Below, in pieces: positions 1 through 8,862 of a stretch of 43,159 nucleotides of DNA. The stretch is taken from assembly GCA_944320865.1 (NCBI GenBank), contig CALUJC010000027.1, forward strand, positions 1-43,159, in the 5' to 3' direction. A model generated the notes under the pieces. It was not told the DNA's origin, ran no database searches, and saw only the letters and a list, made by a program, of their open reading frames with translations. A program made the translations under genes and the position numbers. The stretch comes from an uncultured Bacteroides sp. GTDB lineage: Bacteria > Bacteroidota > Bacteroidia > Bacteroidales > Bacteroidaceae. Numbering within the stretch: position 1 is the first letter of the stretch; each line of letters begins with the position of its first letter.

Positions 1-67
1 GACGGGCACAGACGGGGTCCTTTCTTTTTGGCATCTTTTTCTTTCGGACAAGCGAAAGAAAAAGTGC
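1..67. repeat. End of a dispersed fold-back repeat (partial copy)
   Basis: This stretch matches the right end of the element at 37024-37479 almost base for base, starting from GACGGGCACAG and running through the terminal hairpin. The hairpin has 12-bp arms at 35-46 and 53-64 (CTTTTTCTTTCG and its complement) around a 6-nt loop. Only the end is inside the window; the rest should continue to the left. It stops about 15 bases beyond the fructokinase stop codon, in the same orientation and position relative to a minus-strand gene end as the second copy beyond the ABC exporter. It may help end or stabilise the operon transcript, but no U-run follows the hairpin, so this is only a possibility. Confidence 0.85.
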
Positions 68-81
68 ATATAAATTCTCAT

Positions 82-975
82 TTACGCCCCCCGCCACTCC
101 GTCAATTCGCGGGGCAACTGGGGCATGGCTCCGTTCTGCGTGCACACGTAGGCCGAGGTGAGCACGGCCAGGCGATGGGCATCGTCTACAGGCATGCCGC
201 GCAGCAGGGCCGAGACGAAGGCGGCGGTAAACGAGTCGCCTGCGCCCACCGTGTCGGCCACCTCCACCCGGGGAGTCTCCTGGAACGATACGCGACCGGG
301 GCAGAATACGTAGCTGCCGTTCACCCCGCATGTCAGGATGAGCATCTTCAGGTTGTACTTGCCCAGCAGAATCCAGCACTTGTCCTGCAGGTCGATGCCG
401 GGGTAGCCGAACATGCGGCTCACGGTGACCAGCTCCTCGTCGTTAATCTTCAGCACGTTGCATCGCTCCATGGACTGGCACAGCACCTCCTTGGTGTAGG
501 AGTTCTGCCGCAGGTTGATGTCGAATATCTTCAACTGGCCTTCGCCGTCGGGCATGGTGTCGAGGAAACGGTTGATGGTGGCGCGCGACACTACGCAGCG
601 TTGCGCCAGTGAGCCGAAGCACACGGCGCGCGTGTGGCGGGCCAGCTCGTCGAGCGCGCGGGTGTAGGGGATGTTGTCCCACGCCACGCCCTCCTTTATC
701 TCGTAACGAGGCACGCCCTCGGCGTCCAGCGTCACCTGCACCGTGCCCGTGGGGTAGGGCACCGTCTCTACCAGGTGTTCCAGCTTCTTCTCGCGGAAGT
801 TGTCCAATATCTCTGCTCCCAGTTTGTCATCGCCCACGGCGCTCACCACGCAGCTGGGCAGGCCGAATTGCGACACATGGTAGGCAAAGTTGGCGGGAGC
901 CCCGCCCAGTTTCTTTCCTTCGGGCAGCACGTCCCACAGTGCTTCGCCCATTCCTATTACGATAGATTGATTCAT
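82..975 (-). CDS. Fructokinase (PfkB family sugar kinase)
   Basis: A 297-residue cytoplasmic kinase that would phosphorylate fructose with ATP. The N-terminal part carries the substrate-side GGAPANFAYH motif (residues 24-33) of fructokinase-type PfkB proteins. The C-terminal DTVGAGD motif (241-247) supplies the anion hole and the catalytic base Asp247. The length is normal for the family. It is the last gene of a five-gene minus-strand operon, 49 bases after the MFS permease, and follows GH32 and GH36 hydrolases that would release fructose from raffinose-like sugars or sucrose. Fructokinase next to an MFS permease and GH32 also occurs in the fructan locus of Bacteroides thetaiotaomicron. Fructose as substrate is inferred from context and motif; another ketose or hexose is possible. 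Confidence 0.9.
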   Translation of the reverse strand: MNQSIVIGMGEALWDVLPEGKKLGGAPANFAYHVSQFGLPSCVVSAVGDDKLGAEILDNFREKKLEHLVETVPYPTGTVQVTLDAEGVPRYEIKEGVAWDNIPYTRALDELARHTRAVCFGSLAQRCVVSRATINRFLDTMPDGEGQLKIFDINLRQNSYTKEVLCQSMERCNVLKINDEELVTVSRMFGYPGIDLQDKCWILLGKYNLKMLILTCGVNGSYVFCPGRVSFQETPRVEVADTVGAGDSFTAAFVSALLRGMPVDDAHRLAVLTSAYVCTQNGAMPQLPRELTEWRGA

Positions 976-1024
976 GATATTGATGTTTTTAAGTTTACAG
1001 ATTCTGATTGATTCTAATAGCGGC

Positions 1025-2191
1025 TTATGCGCGCTTCCTCCCTAAGGCAAAGCACAAGAGGTAGACCACTCCGGCAGTCATGACGGCCACCGCGCCGTTT
1101 TGCCCTACGGCATCGGCCGCAAAGCCCATGAGCAGGGGGAACACCGTGCCGCCAAACAGGCCCATAATCATCAGCCCCGACACCTCGTTCTTCTGCTGGG
1201 GCACGGCCTGCAGTGCTTGGGCGAAGATTATGGAGAAGACGTTGCTGTTGCCGTAGCCTATCAGCGCGATAGCGGTGTAGATGACGGCGCGGCTGTCCGA
1301 CAGCAGCAGTCCGGCCATGGCTGCCAGCATGAGGACGACACTGAGCGTGAGGAACCGCCGGGCGCTGGCCCGCTGCAGGATGAAGGCGCCCGAGAGGCAT
1401 CCAGCGGTGCGGAAGATGAAGTACAGGCTGGTGGCCCACGACGACTCGTCGAGCGTCATGCCCAGCTTCTCCATCAGCAGCTTGGGGGCGGTGGTGTTGG
1501 TGCCCACGTCGATGCCCACGTGGCACATGATGCCCACGAAGCACAGCAGGATGAACGGCCGCCCCAGCAGGCGCAGGCACTGGGCAAAGCCCGAGGCACG
1601 GTCTTGCGCCTCCTCCTCGATGGGCGTGGCGCTCAGCCACAGAATGGCCACGACGGCTATCGTCATGTAGACGGGGAACAGCACGCGCCACTCCAGCCCG
1701 AATTGGGGAATGGCGTGCGTGGCTCCCCACATGGCGATGTAGGGCGCTAGGAACGAGGCGATGGCCTTGACAAACTGCCCGAAGGTGAGCGAGCTGGCCA
1801 GCCGGTCGCCGCTGACGATGGTGGAGAGCAGGGGATTGAGCGACGTCTGCATCAGCGCGTTGCCTATGCCCAGCAGGGAGAACGAACAGAGCATCAGCCC
1901 GTAGCTGTCGCCAAAGACGGGCAGCAGCAGCGACAAGGCCGTTACCACGAGGCTGAGCAGCACCGTGCGCTTGCGGCCTATGCGATTCATCAACAGCCCC
2001 GTGGGCACGCTGAACAGTAGGAACCAGAAGAACACGAGCGAGGGGAAGAGGTTGGCCTGCGTGTCGGTCAGGCCCAGGTCGTCTTTCACGTAGTTGGACG
2101 CGATGCCCACCAGGTCCACGAAGCCCATGGCGAAGAAGCACAGCATGACGGGCAGCAGGCGGGCGAGTTTCATTTGGTTGGAATTGGTCAT
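1025..2191 (-). CDS. MFS sugar permease
   Basis: A 388-residue inner-membrane transporter of the major facilitator superfamily with about twelve hydrophobic segments. After the first helix comes the loop GLLMNRIGRKR, the conserved MFS loop 2-3 motif. It probably brings fructose, sucrose or a galactosyl sugar from the periplasm into the cytoplasm. It lies 40 bases downstream of the alpha-galactosidase gene and 49 bases upstream of fructokinase, in one minus-strand operon. The placement beside fructokinase favours fructose import after periplasmic hydrolysis, but the sequence alone does not fix the substrate. A long overlapping frame on the same strand is rich in Arg, His and Pro and is a shadow. 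Confidence 0.85.
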   Translation of the reverse strand: MTNSNQMKLARLLPVMLCFFAMGFVDLVGIASNYVKDDLGLTDTQANLFPSLVFFWFLLFSVPTGLLMNRIGRKRTVLLSLVVTALSLLLPVFGDSYGLMLCSFSLLGIGNALMQTSLNPLLSTIVSGDRLASSLTFGQFVKAIASFLAPYIAMWGATHAIPQFGLEWRVLFPVYMTIAVVAILWLSATPIEEEAQDRASGFAQCLRLLGRPFILLCFVGIMCHVGIDVGTNTTAPKLLMEKLGMTLDESSWATSLYFIFRTAGCLSGAFILQRASARRFLTLSVVLMLAAMAGLLLSDSRAVIYTAIALIGYGNSNVFSIIFAQALQAVPQQKNEVSGLMIMGLFGGTVFPLLMGFAADAVGQNGAVAVMTAGVVYLLCFALGRKRA

Positions 2192-2231
2192 GGTGTTATC
2201 GGTTTGTTTTAGTCGGAGTAAGCAGTTGGGG

Positions 2232-4427
2232 TTATTGGGCGGTCAGCTTTACCACTCGGCTCTGCATATTGCCGAAGGTGAAGGCTTCCAGCCCCACTTT
2301 CATCAGGTAGTCGCCCGACAGAGTTTGCCCGTGAGCCTTCAAGGTGGACGACGTGCCGGGCATCAGGTTGATTTCTTCCACGCGATACAGCTTATCGGGG
2401 TCGAGCCCTTGCAGCTTGACAGGAAGCAGCTTCTCCTGGTAGCGGGGATGGATGTCGTAGGCAAAGAGCACGGCCATGCTTCGGTCGGCACTGACGTAGT
2501 TCACGGCCATGTGGTTGCCATTGTAGGGCGATGCAAGGCGGTATTGCGTGCCGTCCATGATGGCGGGTTGTAGCTGTTTCCAGTTGGTCACGGCCTGGCG
2601 GCAGAATTCCAGTTCTTCGGCGCTCAGCTCTTGCAGGCCGATGTCGAAGCCCAGTTTGCACATGGAGGCCACGTCGGTGCGGAACTTCACAGAGGCTGCC
2701 CGGTTCCAGCTTGTCACGTGGGCGCACATGGCCTTGGCCGGGAAGAAGTGCGAGAAGCCCCATTGTATGTACAGACGCTCCACCGGGTCGGTGTTGTCGC
2801 TGCACCAGAATTCGGTAAAGTACTTCAGCGCTTCGTAGTCGCAGCGTGCTCCGCCGCCCGAGCACAGCATCATGGGCAGGTGCGGATACTTGGCCTGTAG
2901 GCGTTGCAGCACGCGGTAGATGCCGCGCACATGGTCGATGTAGAGCTGTTCCTGCCGCTCCTTGAGGTAGGGCGAGTAGATGTTGGTGATGGGGCTGTTA
3001 CAGTCCCACTTGAAGTAGGCGATGCCGGGATTCTCGGTCAGCAGCCGGTCTACCACGCTGTACACGTAGTCTTGTACGTCGGGGTTGCTCAAGTCCAGCA
3101 CCAGCTGGTTACGGTAGTAGTACGTCTCTCGGTTAGGGTAGTGTATGGCCCATTCGGGGTGCTGCTCAAAGAGCTCGCTCTTGGGGTTTACCATCTCCGG
3201 CTCTATCCACAGGCCAAATTTCACGCCGGCTTCCCGGGCTGCGTCGGTCAGGGCCGTGATGCCGCCGGGCAGCTTGGCATGGTTTACTTCCCAGTCGCCC
3301 AGTCCGGCACGGTCGTTTTGGCGCGGATACTTGTTGGCAAACCACCCGTCGTCCAGCAGAAACATGTCCACGCCCAGGTCTTTGGCCTCTTTCATCAGTC
3401 CGGCCAGCAGGTCTTGGTTGAAGTTGAAACCGGTGTTTTCCCAGTTGTTCAGCAGGGTGAGGCGTGGTTCCCGGCCGTCCTTCAGCTGATAGCGTCGTGC
3501 CCAGGCCTGCAGGTTGCGGCTGCCTTGTCCGGCACCTTGCCGGCTCAAGGTGAAGATGAATTCAGGGGTAGCGAAGGTCTCACCTCGCTTCAGCTCGTAG
3601 CGGGAGGCATAGGGATTGATGGCGGGAATGACACGCAGGTTGCCCACGTTGTCCACTTCGAAGGTGAAGCGGAAGTTTCCCGTCCAGCCCAATGTGCCCA
3701 TCAGTACCTGGCCTTGCTGCTCATCGGCCGGTTGGTCGATGCTCAGCAGGAAGAAGGGCTGCATGTGCATGGCGGCGCGACTGCCCAGCTTGGTGTCGAG
3801 CACTTTCTTGCCGGGGCGCAGGGGCTGCGTGCTCATTTGGGCTTCTTTGGCCCAGTCGCTGCTGAACTCCGTCAAGTAGTAACTTCCTGCGCTGAAGTAG
3901 AGCATGGTAGAGGCATAGGCAGAAAGGTACACGGGCTGCTTCTCGTCGTGGCTTATCTCGCTCCAGGTCTTGATGACATCTTCTTCGGTATAGGCCACGT
4001 AGTGCAGGGTCACCTCCAGCGGATAGCGGTTGTCGCGCAGCACAATGTCGGTTTGCGTGCCTCCGTCTACCGGCTTGCTGTGGTGCGACACGTAGTATAG
4101 GTAGGTGGAGGGATTGCCGTCAGCATGCGTCACGGCCAGAGCCGGTTCAAAAAAGTCTTCGTTGCCCGAGCCGCTGTACACTTCCCAGCCGCGGGGTACG
4201 ACACTGCCGTCCGAGGCCGGGTGCACCTGCCAGTCTAAATGGTTCAGGTCGGTGTCATGGCGTAGCCTTTCGCCGAGGTAGACCTGGTACAAGCGCCCGT
4301 TGTCGGGCACTTGCAGAATCAGGTCGGTATGATTGGTTGCTATGCGGATGTTCTTCCGTTCGCCCGTCTGCGCAGACAAGGCGCATGATAAACTTAGCAG
4401 CATGGTAAAGAGAATAAGATGTTTCAT
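2232..4427 (-). CDS. GH36 alpha-galactosidase
   Basis: A 731-residue secreted alpha-galactosidase with an N-terminal signal peptide (residues 1 to about 19, ending CALSAQ). It has the classic GH36 layout: an N-terminal beta-supersandwich (about 25-320), a TIM barrel and a C-terminal beta domain. The barrel shows LLDDGWF (358-363), GLWIEPEMV, the nucleophile Asp475 in YFKWDCN, and the acid/base Asp544 in WCSDNTD. It would remove alpha-1,6-linked galactose from raffinose, stachyose or melibiose in the periplasm. It sits between GH32 (45-base gap) and the permease, so the two hydrolases together would take raffinose to galactose, glucose and fructose. Length and motifs are complete. Confidence 0.95.
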   Translation of the reverse strand: MKHLILFTMLLSLSCALSAQTGERKNIRIATNHTDLILQVPDNGRLYQVYLGERLRHDTDLNHLDWQVHPASDGSVVPRGWEVYSGSGNEDFFEPALAVTHADGNPSTYLYYVSHHSKPVDGGTQTDIVLRDNRYPLEVTLHYVAYTEEDVIKTWSEISHDEKQPVYLSAYASTMLYFSAGSYYLTEFSSDWAKEAQMSTQPLRPGKKVLDTKLGSRAAMHMQPFFLLSIDQPADEQQGQVLMGTLGWTGNFRFTFEVDNVGNLRVIPAINPYASRYELKRGETFATPEFIFTLSRQGAGQGSRNLQAWARRYQLKDGREPRLTLLNNWENTGFNFNQDLLAGLMKEAKDLGVDMFLLDDGWFANKYPRQNDRAGLGDWEVNHAKLPGGITALTDAAREAGVKFGLWIEPEMVNPKSELFEQHPEWAIHYPNRETYYYRNQLVLDLSNPDVQDYVYSVVDRLLTENPGIAYFKWDCNSPITNIYSPYLKERQEQLYIDHVRGIYRVLQRLQAKYPHLPMMLCSGGGARCDYEALKYFTEFWCSDNTDPVERLYIQWGFSHFFPAKAMCAHVTSWNRAASVKFRTDVASMCKLGFDIGLQELSAEELEFCRQAVTNWKQLQPAIMDGTQYRLASPYNGNHMAVNYVSADRSMAVLFAYDIHPRYQEKLLPVKLQGLDPDKLYRVEEINLMPGTSSTLKAHGQTLSGDYLMKVGLEAFTFGNMQSRVVKLTAQ

Positions 4428-4472
4428 GGTGAAATGCTGTTTTAGGGTATGAATACTAATAGCCGTTCGAAC

Positions 4473-6347
4473 TTATAAGCCCAGGCTGTGTATGGTCAGG
4501 TTGTTCACCGTGGCCTGTCCGCCTTCGCTATAGAAGCGCAGGCCGTCGTAAGGCCGGGTAGGGAATACTAGGTTGGTCATGGCAATGCGTCCGCCATCCA
4601 CGAATATCTCTACAGAGCATTTGTCTACGAAGATGTCTAGGTGGTAGGTCTTGCCGTTGCACAGTGCCAGCGGTGCCCAGGTACCCAGGGCAAAGTCGTT
4701 CCGATAGTTCACGGAGAGGCTCTTGCGGTGATCGTCGGTTTCTTTCACGTGCACGTCGTAGTTGCCCTTGTTGGGGCCGTCCAGCTGAGTGATGCCACTT
4801 TCAGTGCGGTCCATCACGAGGCGTCCGGCTTTCATGTCGAGGTAGATTTTTACTTTCTCGCCTTTCTCGTTCAGCAGGTCGAAGCCCACGGTCTGTGCGC
4901 TGCCAGGCGTTATGTCCATCTCCAGCTCTACAGCGCAGTCTGTGCCGTCGGTCAGGTTGTCAATCCGGTGTTCGCCGTTCAGACTGAAGCCCTCTACGGC
5001 GCGGCTGTCTTTGCGCAATGCTTTGGCTTCGGGCACTACGTTGGCGGCTACGTACGTCTGTCCGTCCTTGGTGTAGAGCGTCAGTTCGCGAGGCAGGCCG
5101 TTGGCTCCTCGGTATTGCTTGATGGGGGTGATGTTGGCATACTGCCAGTTGCTCATCCAAGGCAGGGCGATGGTGCGGTCGCCGGTGTTCGATATGCAGA
5201 CGGCGGCATAGTGGTCTTTGCCATAGTCCAGCCACTTGGTCACCTGGGGCTTGGTGTCGCACTTGAACGCTTTGCCGTCGAACGTGCCGACAAAGTACTC
5301 CGTGGCACTGCCGCCGAACATGCAGCCCGGATTGATGTTGACTATCATGACCCACTTCATGTTGTCTTTGTTGCCGTCTACAGGCAACTGCACGAAGTCG
5401 GGGCATTCAAATTGGTTGGGCTGTGCGCCATAGCCTTCGCCAAATTGGCTCAAGTATGTCCATTCCTTCAGGTCGGTGGAGGAGTAGAAGCGCATGTTCT
5501 TGTCGGCCGATACAATCATAATCCACTTCTTGTCCGGCTCGTACCAGAATACCTTTGGGTCGCGGAAGTCTTTCAGTCCGTCAAACGGGGTCAGGATGGG
5601 GTTGTGCTCATACTTGGTATAGGTGCGGCCGTTGTCGGTGCTGTAGGCCATGCACTGTATTTGTCCGTACTTGTCGCTGGCCGAGGTGTAGAGAGCTATC
5701 AGGGCATCTTTGCCATAGCCGGCGGTGTTGTCCTTATCTACCACGGTGCTGCCCGAGAAGATGTGCCCCAACGTGTCGCGGGCAATGGCCGGGTCGAGGT
5801 GTTGCCAGTGGATGAGGTCGCGGCTGACGGAGTGTCCCCAGTGCATGTTGCCCCACTTGGAGCCGTAGGGGTTGTATTGGTAGTACAAGTGGTATTCGCC
5901 GTCCTTGTACACCATGCCGTTGGGGTCGTTCATCCAGCCGTAGAGCGGCGTGTGGTGGTAGACCGGACGGTAATAGTCGCGGTTGGCAGTGTCGAAGGTG
6001 TCGCTTAGCCGGAGGCTGTCCCAGCAAAGGGCATCGGCACCGATGCGGCGGATGCTGACTGTGGCGTGCCCGTTCAGAGCAAAAGGTACGTAGTAGTCCA
6101 CGCTGTCCATGGCCAGGCGTATGTCCATGGCGCAGTCGGCCGGACTGCCTGTCTCGAGGCGTACTTTAGCCTCCCCGCTCGTCTCTTGGATGGGCAGAAT
6201 GAGGTACTTGGCGGGGCGGGTGATGTGTACAAGGGTGAGCGTGTCTCCTTGATGTTCCAAGGAGAAGCCTTCGGACTGGGATTGGCAAGCCGTGAAAGCG
6301 GTCACGGCCATTCCTGCAAGGGCAAGGCAGATAAGGTTCTTTTTCAT
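4473..6347 (-). CDS. GH32 lipoprotein (invertase/fructan hydrolase)
   Basis: A 624-residue GH32 enzyme with a lipoprotein signal and Cys21 (FTACQ), so probably membrane-attached in the periplasm or at the surface. Residues about 25-125 form an N-terminal beta-rich extension of the kind common in Bacteroides GH32 proteins. The five-bladed propeller has all three catalytic markers: Asp141 in WMNDPNG (nucleophile), Asp263 in FRDP (transition-state stabiliser) and Glu314 in the EC motif (acid/base). A C-terminal beta-sandwich follows (about 480-624). It would release fructose from sucrose, from raffinose-type sugars, or from short fructans. The neighbouring GH36 favours galactosyl-sucroses over polymeric fructan. 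Gaps to its neighbours are 43 and 45 bases, so it is co-transcribed. Confidence 0.95.
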   Translation of the reverse strand: MKKNLICLALAGMAVTAFTACQSQSEGFSLEHQGDTLTLVHITRPAKYLILPIQETSGEAKVRLETGSPADCAMDIRLAMDSVDYYVPFALNGHATVSIRRIGADALCWDSLRLSDTFDTANRDYYRPVYHHTPLYGWMNDPNGMVYKDGEYHLYYQYNPYGSKWGNMHWGHSVSRDLIHWQHLDPAIARDTLGHIFSGSTVVDKDNTAGYGKDALIALYTSASDKYGQIQCMAYSTDNGRTYTKYEHNPILTPFDGLKDFRDPKVFWYEPDKKWIMIVSADKNMRFYSSTDLKEWTYLSQFGEGYGAQPNQFECPDFVQLPVDGNKDNMKWVMIVNINPGCMFGGSATEYFVGTFDGKAFKCDTKPQVTKWLDYGKDHYAAVCISNTGDRTIALPWMSNWQYANITPIKQYRGANGLPRELTLYTKDGQTYVAANVVPEAKALRKDSRAVEGFSLNGEHRIDNLTDGTDCAVELEMDITPGSAQTVGFDLLNEKGEKVKIYLDMKAGRLVMDRTESGITQLDGPNKGNYDVHVKETDDHRKSLSVNYRNDFALGTWAPLALCNGKTYHLDIFVDKCSVEIFVDGGRIAMTNLVFPTRPYDGLRFYSEGGQATVNNLTIHSLGL

Positions 6348-6390
6348 GATGCAGATGATTATTTGTTGTTATCGGTTTCAAGAAAGTATA

Positions 6391-8730
6391 TCAGAATTTC
6401 AGACTGGCAGAGAACTCTACGGTAAACGGCCGGATGTAGCTGCCTGCCAGCACGGTGCCGGCATACTTGGCGGCATCTTCCTTTTCTATCAGTTCGGCGC
6501 CGGCAATAGAGCCTTTGGCACCGGTCTGGTTGAGGAAGTTTACTACGGTGCAACCCAAGGCTAGCTTGTCGTTCACCTGCCAGTTCAGTCCGCCGAAGGT
6601 CTCCCAGCGGCCGTTGAAGTAGTAGGCATCGTTCAGGTTGGCGTAGGTCTTGCTGAAGTAGCGGAAGCTGGTCCATATCTTCAGGTCTTTGGTAATCATG
6701 TAGCTGGGGTCTATCTCCACAATGACTTGGGGGATTTCGGCCACGATGTTGCCGGTGGCATTGATGGTGCCTACATATCCGTCGCTGAAGGTGACACTTG
6801 TTTCATATTTCTTATACGTCGGTTTCTGGTAAGTGAAGAGGAAGTGCAGGTCGAAGCCACGGAACGGATGAGCCATGACATCGGTTGTCCACCCTAACGT
6901 CTTGATGTCGTAGGTGAGCGGTGCGGCCATAATTTCGTTGTTGCCGGTGTCGGTGGTGTGCTGCAGGTTGAGCGTGGAGTTGTTGTTCGTCTTCGAGATG
7001 TAAGAGAACAGTGAGGTCAGGCTCAGCCAAGAGTTGTTGTAGTAGATGCCGATGCGGCCCAAGGGGACGGATATCTTGTCGGTATTGGGCAGGGTGGCGG
7101 GAGCAAAGTTCTCAATCTTAGGGTGCTGGGTGATGTAGGTAAAGTCTCCTGTAAAGCCGAATTCACCCGTCAGCTTGTAGGTGGCTGCGGCGGTAAAGGC
7201 ATAGTTCAGCCAGTCGTGCTCCATGGGGGTAGGAGCTATTAGGGTGCCGTCGGGGGCGGTAGCGCCCAGGTAGTAGTTGGCAAAGCGGCCCACATACTCA
7301 CCGGCGGCATTGCGCACGGCGGCGTTCTGTCCGCGCAGCGACTGCCATTCCAGCCGGGCACCATAGTACACGTTCAGGTCGTCCGTAATGTTCCAGTCGT
7401 GGGTGAAGTATAGGGCCAGCTTGTTGTCGTGTCCCTTATAGTACTCGGAGGCATTGCGGTTGAAGTCGTAGTAATAGCCGTTTCCGCCATAGGCACGCGT
7501 TGCCGAGGTGGCGTAGTCGGCATTGTAAAGACGCACGGGGTAGCTGCCGTCCGAGGGCACGGACTGGTCGTACATGGTGGTGCTCGATGTATAGTCTACG
7601 TCGTAGTACCACTCGTTCAGTCCCAGGCGCCAAGTGCCGTTGTCCAGAGTTTTGGACAGTTCGGTAGTAAACATCACCTCGTCTATGTACCCCCGGTTGA
7701 GGCACGACATGCGGCTTTGCACGTATTGCCCCGTGTAGGGCTGCATGCTGCCGTCTGCCGCTTCATACAGGTAGTTGATGCCCGCCGCGTTCTGATCGAG
7801 CGACATAGGGGTCTGGTAGACCAGCGAGCCGGTGGCGTGGTCGTATTTCAGTGCGGCTTTCCATTGCAGGCCGTTGTCCCAGGTGTAGGTGTTCATCAGA
7901 GCGAACTCGCTGCCCAGGTTGAGGCTGGCGTCGTAGAGGGTGGTCTTCTTTACTTCGCCGGTGCGCATGTCGCGATACATCATCTCGTTGTCTGTAGGCA
8001 AGTAGGAGGTGGTGCCTAAGGCAAAGTCGCCGAACTCCTTCACGCTGCCGTCGCCCACGTAGATGAAAGGTGCAGACTGGGTGGCGTAGTTGTACACCGG
8101 GCGGCTGTTGCTGTAGTGGTAGAGGGCAGTTACTTCGCCGCGCCCCTCGTTGTAGCGTTTGGTAAGGGCTACTTTATAGATCTGCGTACGGTCTTGAAAG
8201 GGAGTGGACTTGATTTTGAATGTTCCCGGGTCGAAGTCTTGATACATGTTGGCGCTGTAATACCAGTTGTTGGACACTTCGCCGTTCAGGTTGAGTGAGA
8301 ACTCCTGCATGCCAAAATGGTTGCTCTTGTAGTTCAGCGTGCCGTGAAAGCCTTTCTGCCCCAGTTGGGTGAAGGAGTTGACGGCATAGCCGATGTTGCC
8401 GGTAGTAATGGCTGTTTCCGAAATCTTCAGCAGGCCTACGTGGCTGAGGCTGGCATCGGAACGCCACAGGGAGTTGACGCTATGGGGATTGGTAGCGTAG
8501 GTGACGGGCATGCCGTTCTCCAGCACATTGACATCGGCCGAGGGCAATCCTATCTGGATTTCGCGCGGGCCGTTGGCGCTGGCAGCATTGAGCATGACGT
8601 TGCGGTTGCTTTCTTCCTTGCTGGAAGATTGCTTCTCTTCTTGCGCATAGCCGCCCAGGCAGCAGAGTGCCAATAACAAGAGGGCGGCTTGACGTTTGCG
8701 GATGACTGGGTAATTGAAGATTGTTTTCAT
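6391..8730 (-). CDS. TonB-dependent outer-membrane receptor without SusD partner
   Basis: A 779-residue outer-membrane protein. The N-terminus has a signal peptide (KRQAALLLLALCCLGGYAQ), then a short plug-like domain and many amphipathic strands rich in Tyr, Trp and Asn. It ends in a beta-barrel terminus, VEFSASLKF. I start it at 8730 (MKTIFNYP) rather than the in-frame ATG at 8757, because a -7 box lies at 8755-8762 and the signal peptide fits better. It is much shorter than SusC, lacks the carboxypeptidase-like N-terminal domain, and no SusD follows. It is the first gene of the GH32/GH36/permease/fructokinase operon, so it likely imports raffinose-family sugars or sucrose through TonB. The substrate is inferred from neighbours. 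Confidence 0.85.
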   Translation of the reverse strand: MKTIFNYPVIRKRQAALLLLALCCLGGYAQEEKQSSSKEESNRNVMLNAASANGPREIQIGLPSADVNVLENGMPVTYATNPHSVNSLWRSDASLSHVGLLKISETAITTGNIGYAVNSFTQLGQKGFHGTLNYKSNHFGMQEFSLNLNGEVSNNWYYSANMYQDFDPGTFKIKSTPFQDRTQIYKVALTKRYNEGRGEVTALYHYSNSRPVYNYATQSAPFIYVGDGSVKEFGDFALGTTSYLPTDNEMMYRDMRTGEVKKTTLYDASLNLGSEFALMNTYTWDNGLQWKAALKYDHATGSLVYQTPMSLDQNAAGINYLYEAADGSMQPYTGQYVQSRMSCLNRGYIDEVMFTTELSKTLDNGTWRLGLNEWYYDVDYTSSTTMYDQSVPSDGSYPVRLYNADYATSATRAYGGNGYYYDFNRNASEYYKGHDNKLALYFTHDWNITDDLNVYYGARLEWQSLRGQNAAVRNAAGEYVGRFANYYLGATAPDGTLIAPTPMEHDWLNYAFTAAATYKLTGEFGFTGDFTYITQHPKIENFAPATLPNTDKISVPLGRIGIYYNNSWLSLTSLFSYISKTNNNSTLNLQHTTDTGNNEIMAAPLTYDIKTLGWTTDVMAHPFRGFDLHFLFTYQKPTYKKYETSVTFSDGYVGTINATGNIVAEIPQVIVEIDPSYMITKDLKIWTSFRYFSKTYANLNDAYYFNGRWETFGGLNWQVNDKLALGCTVVNFLNQTGAKGSIAGAELIEKEDAAKYAGTVLAGSYIRPFTVEFSASLKF

Positions 8731-8754
8731 GATACACCTTGTGTTTATTTGCCC

Positions 8755-8762
8755 CAAATGTA
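8755..8762 (-). promoter_or_regulatory. Candidate -7 box for the raffinose-type operon
   Basis: On the minus strand this reads TACATTTG, a full match to the Bacteroides -7 consensus TAnnTTTG. It sits about 25 bases upstream of the receptor start at 8730. No perfect TTTG is present at the -33 position, only a T-rich stretch. No regulator gene adjoins the operon. Confidence 0.5.
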
Positions 8763-8862
8763 GGGGTTGCCGGCGAGAGGAGGTGGAAAAAATGTTTCAT
8801 ATCCTTGTGCATCCGTTTCATGTAACCTGCGTGACAGCTTATGAAACAAAAGTCTCAGGTAG

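Noticed and set aside
1014-2141. A 375-codon open frame overlapping the MFS permease on the same strand
   Set aside because: Its product is dominated by Arg, His, Ala and Pro with no domain pattern, while the overlapping frame is a clear 12-helix transporter. It is a GC-driven shadow.
8815-8847. Inverted repeat GTTTCAT/ATGAAAC after the MutS-like gene as a terminator
   Set aside because: The stem is only 7 AT-rich pairs with a 19-nt loop and no U-run follows on the minus strand.
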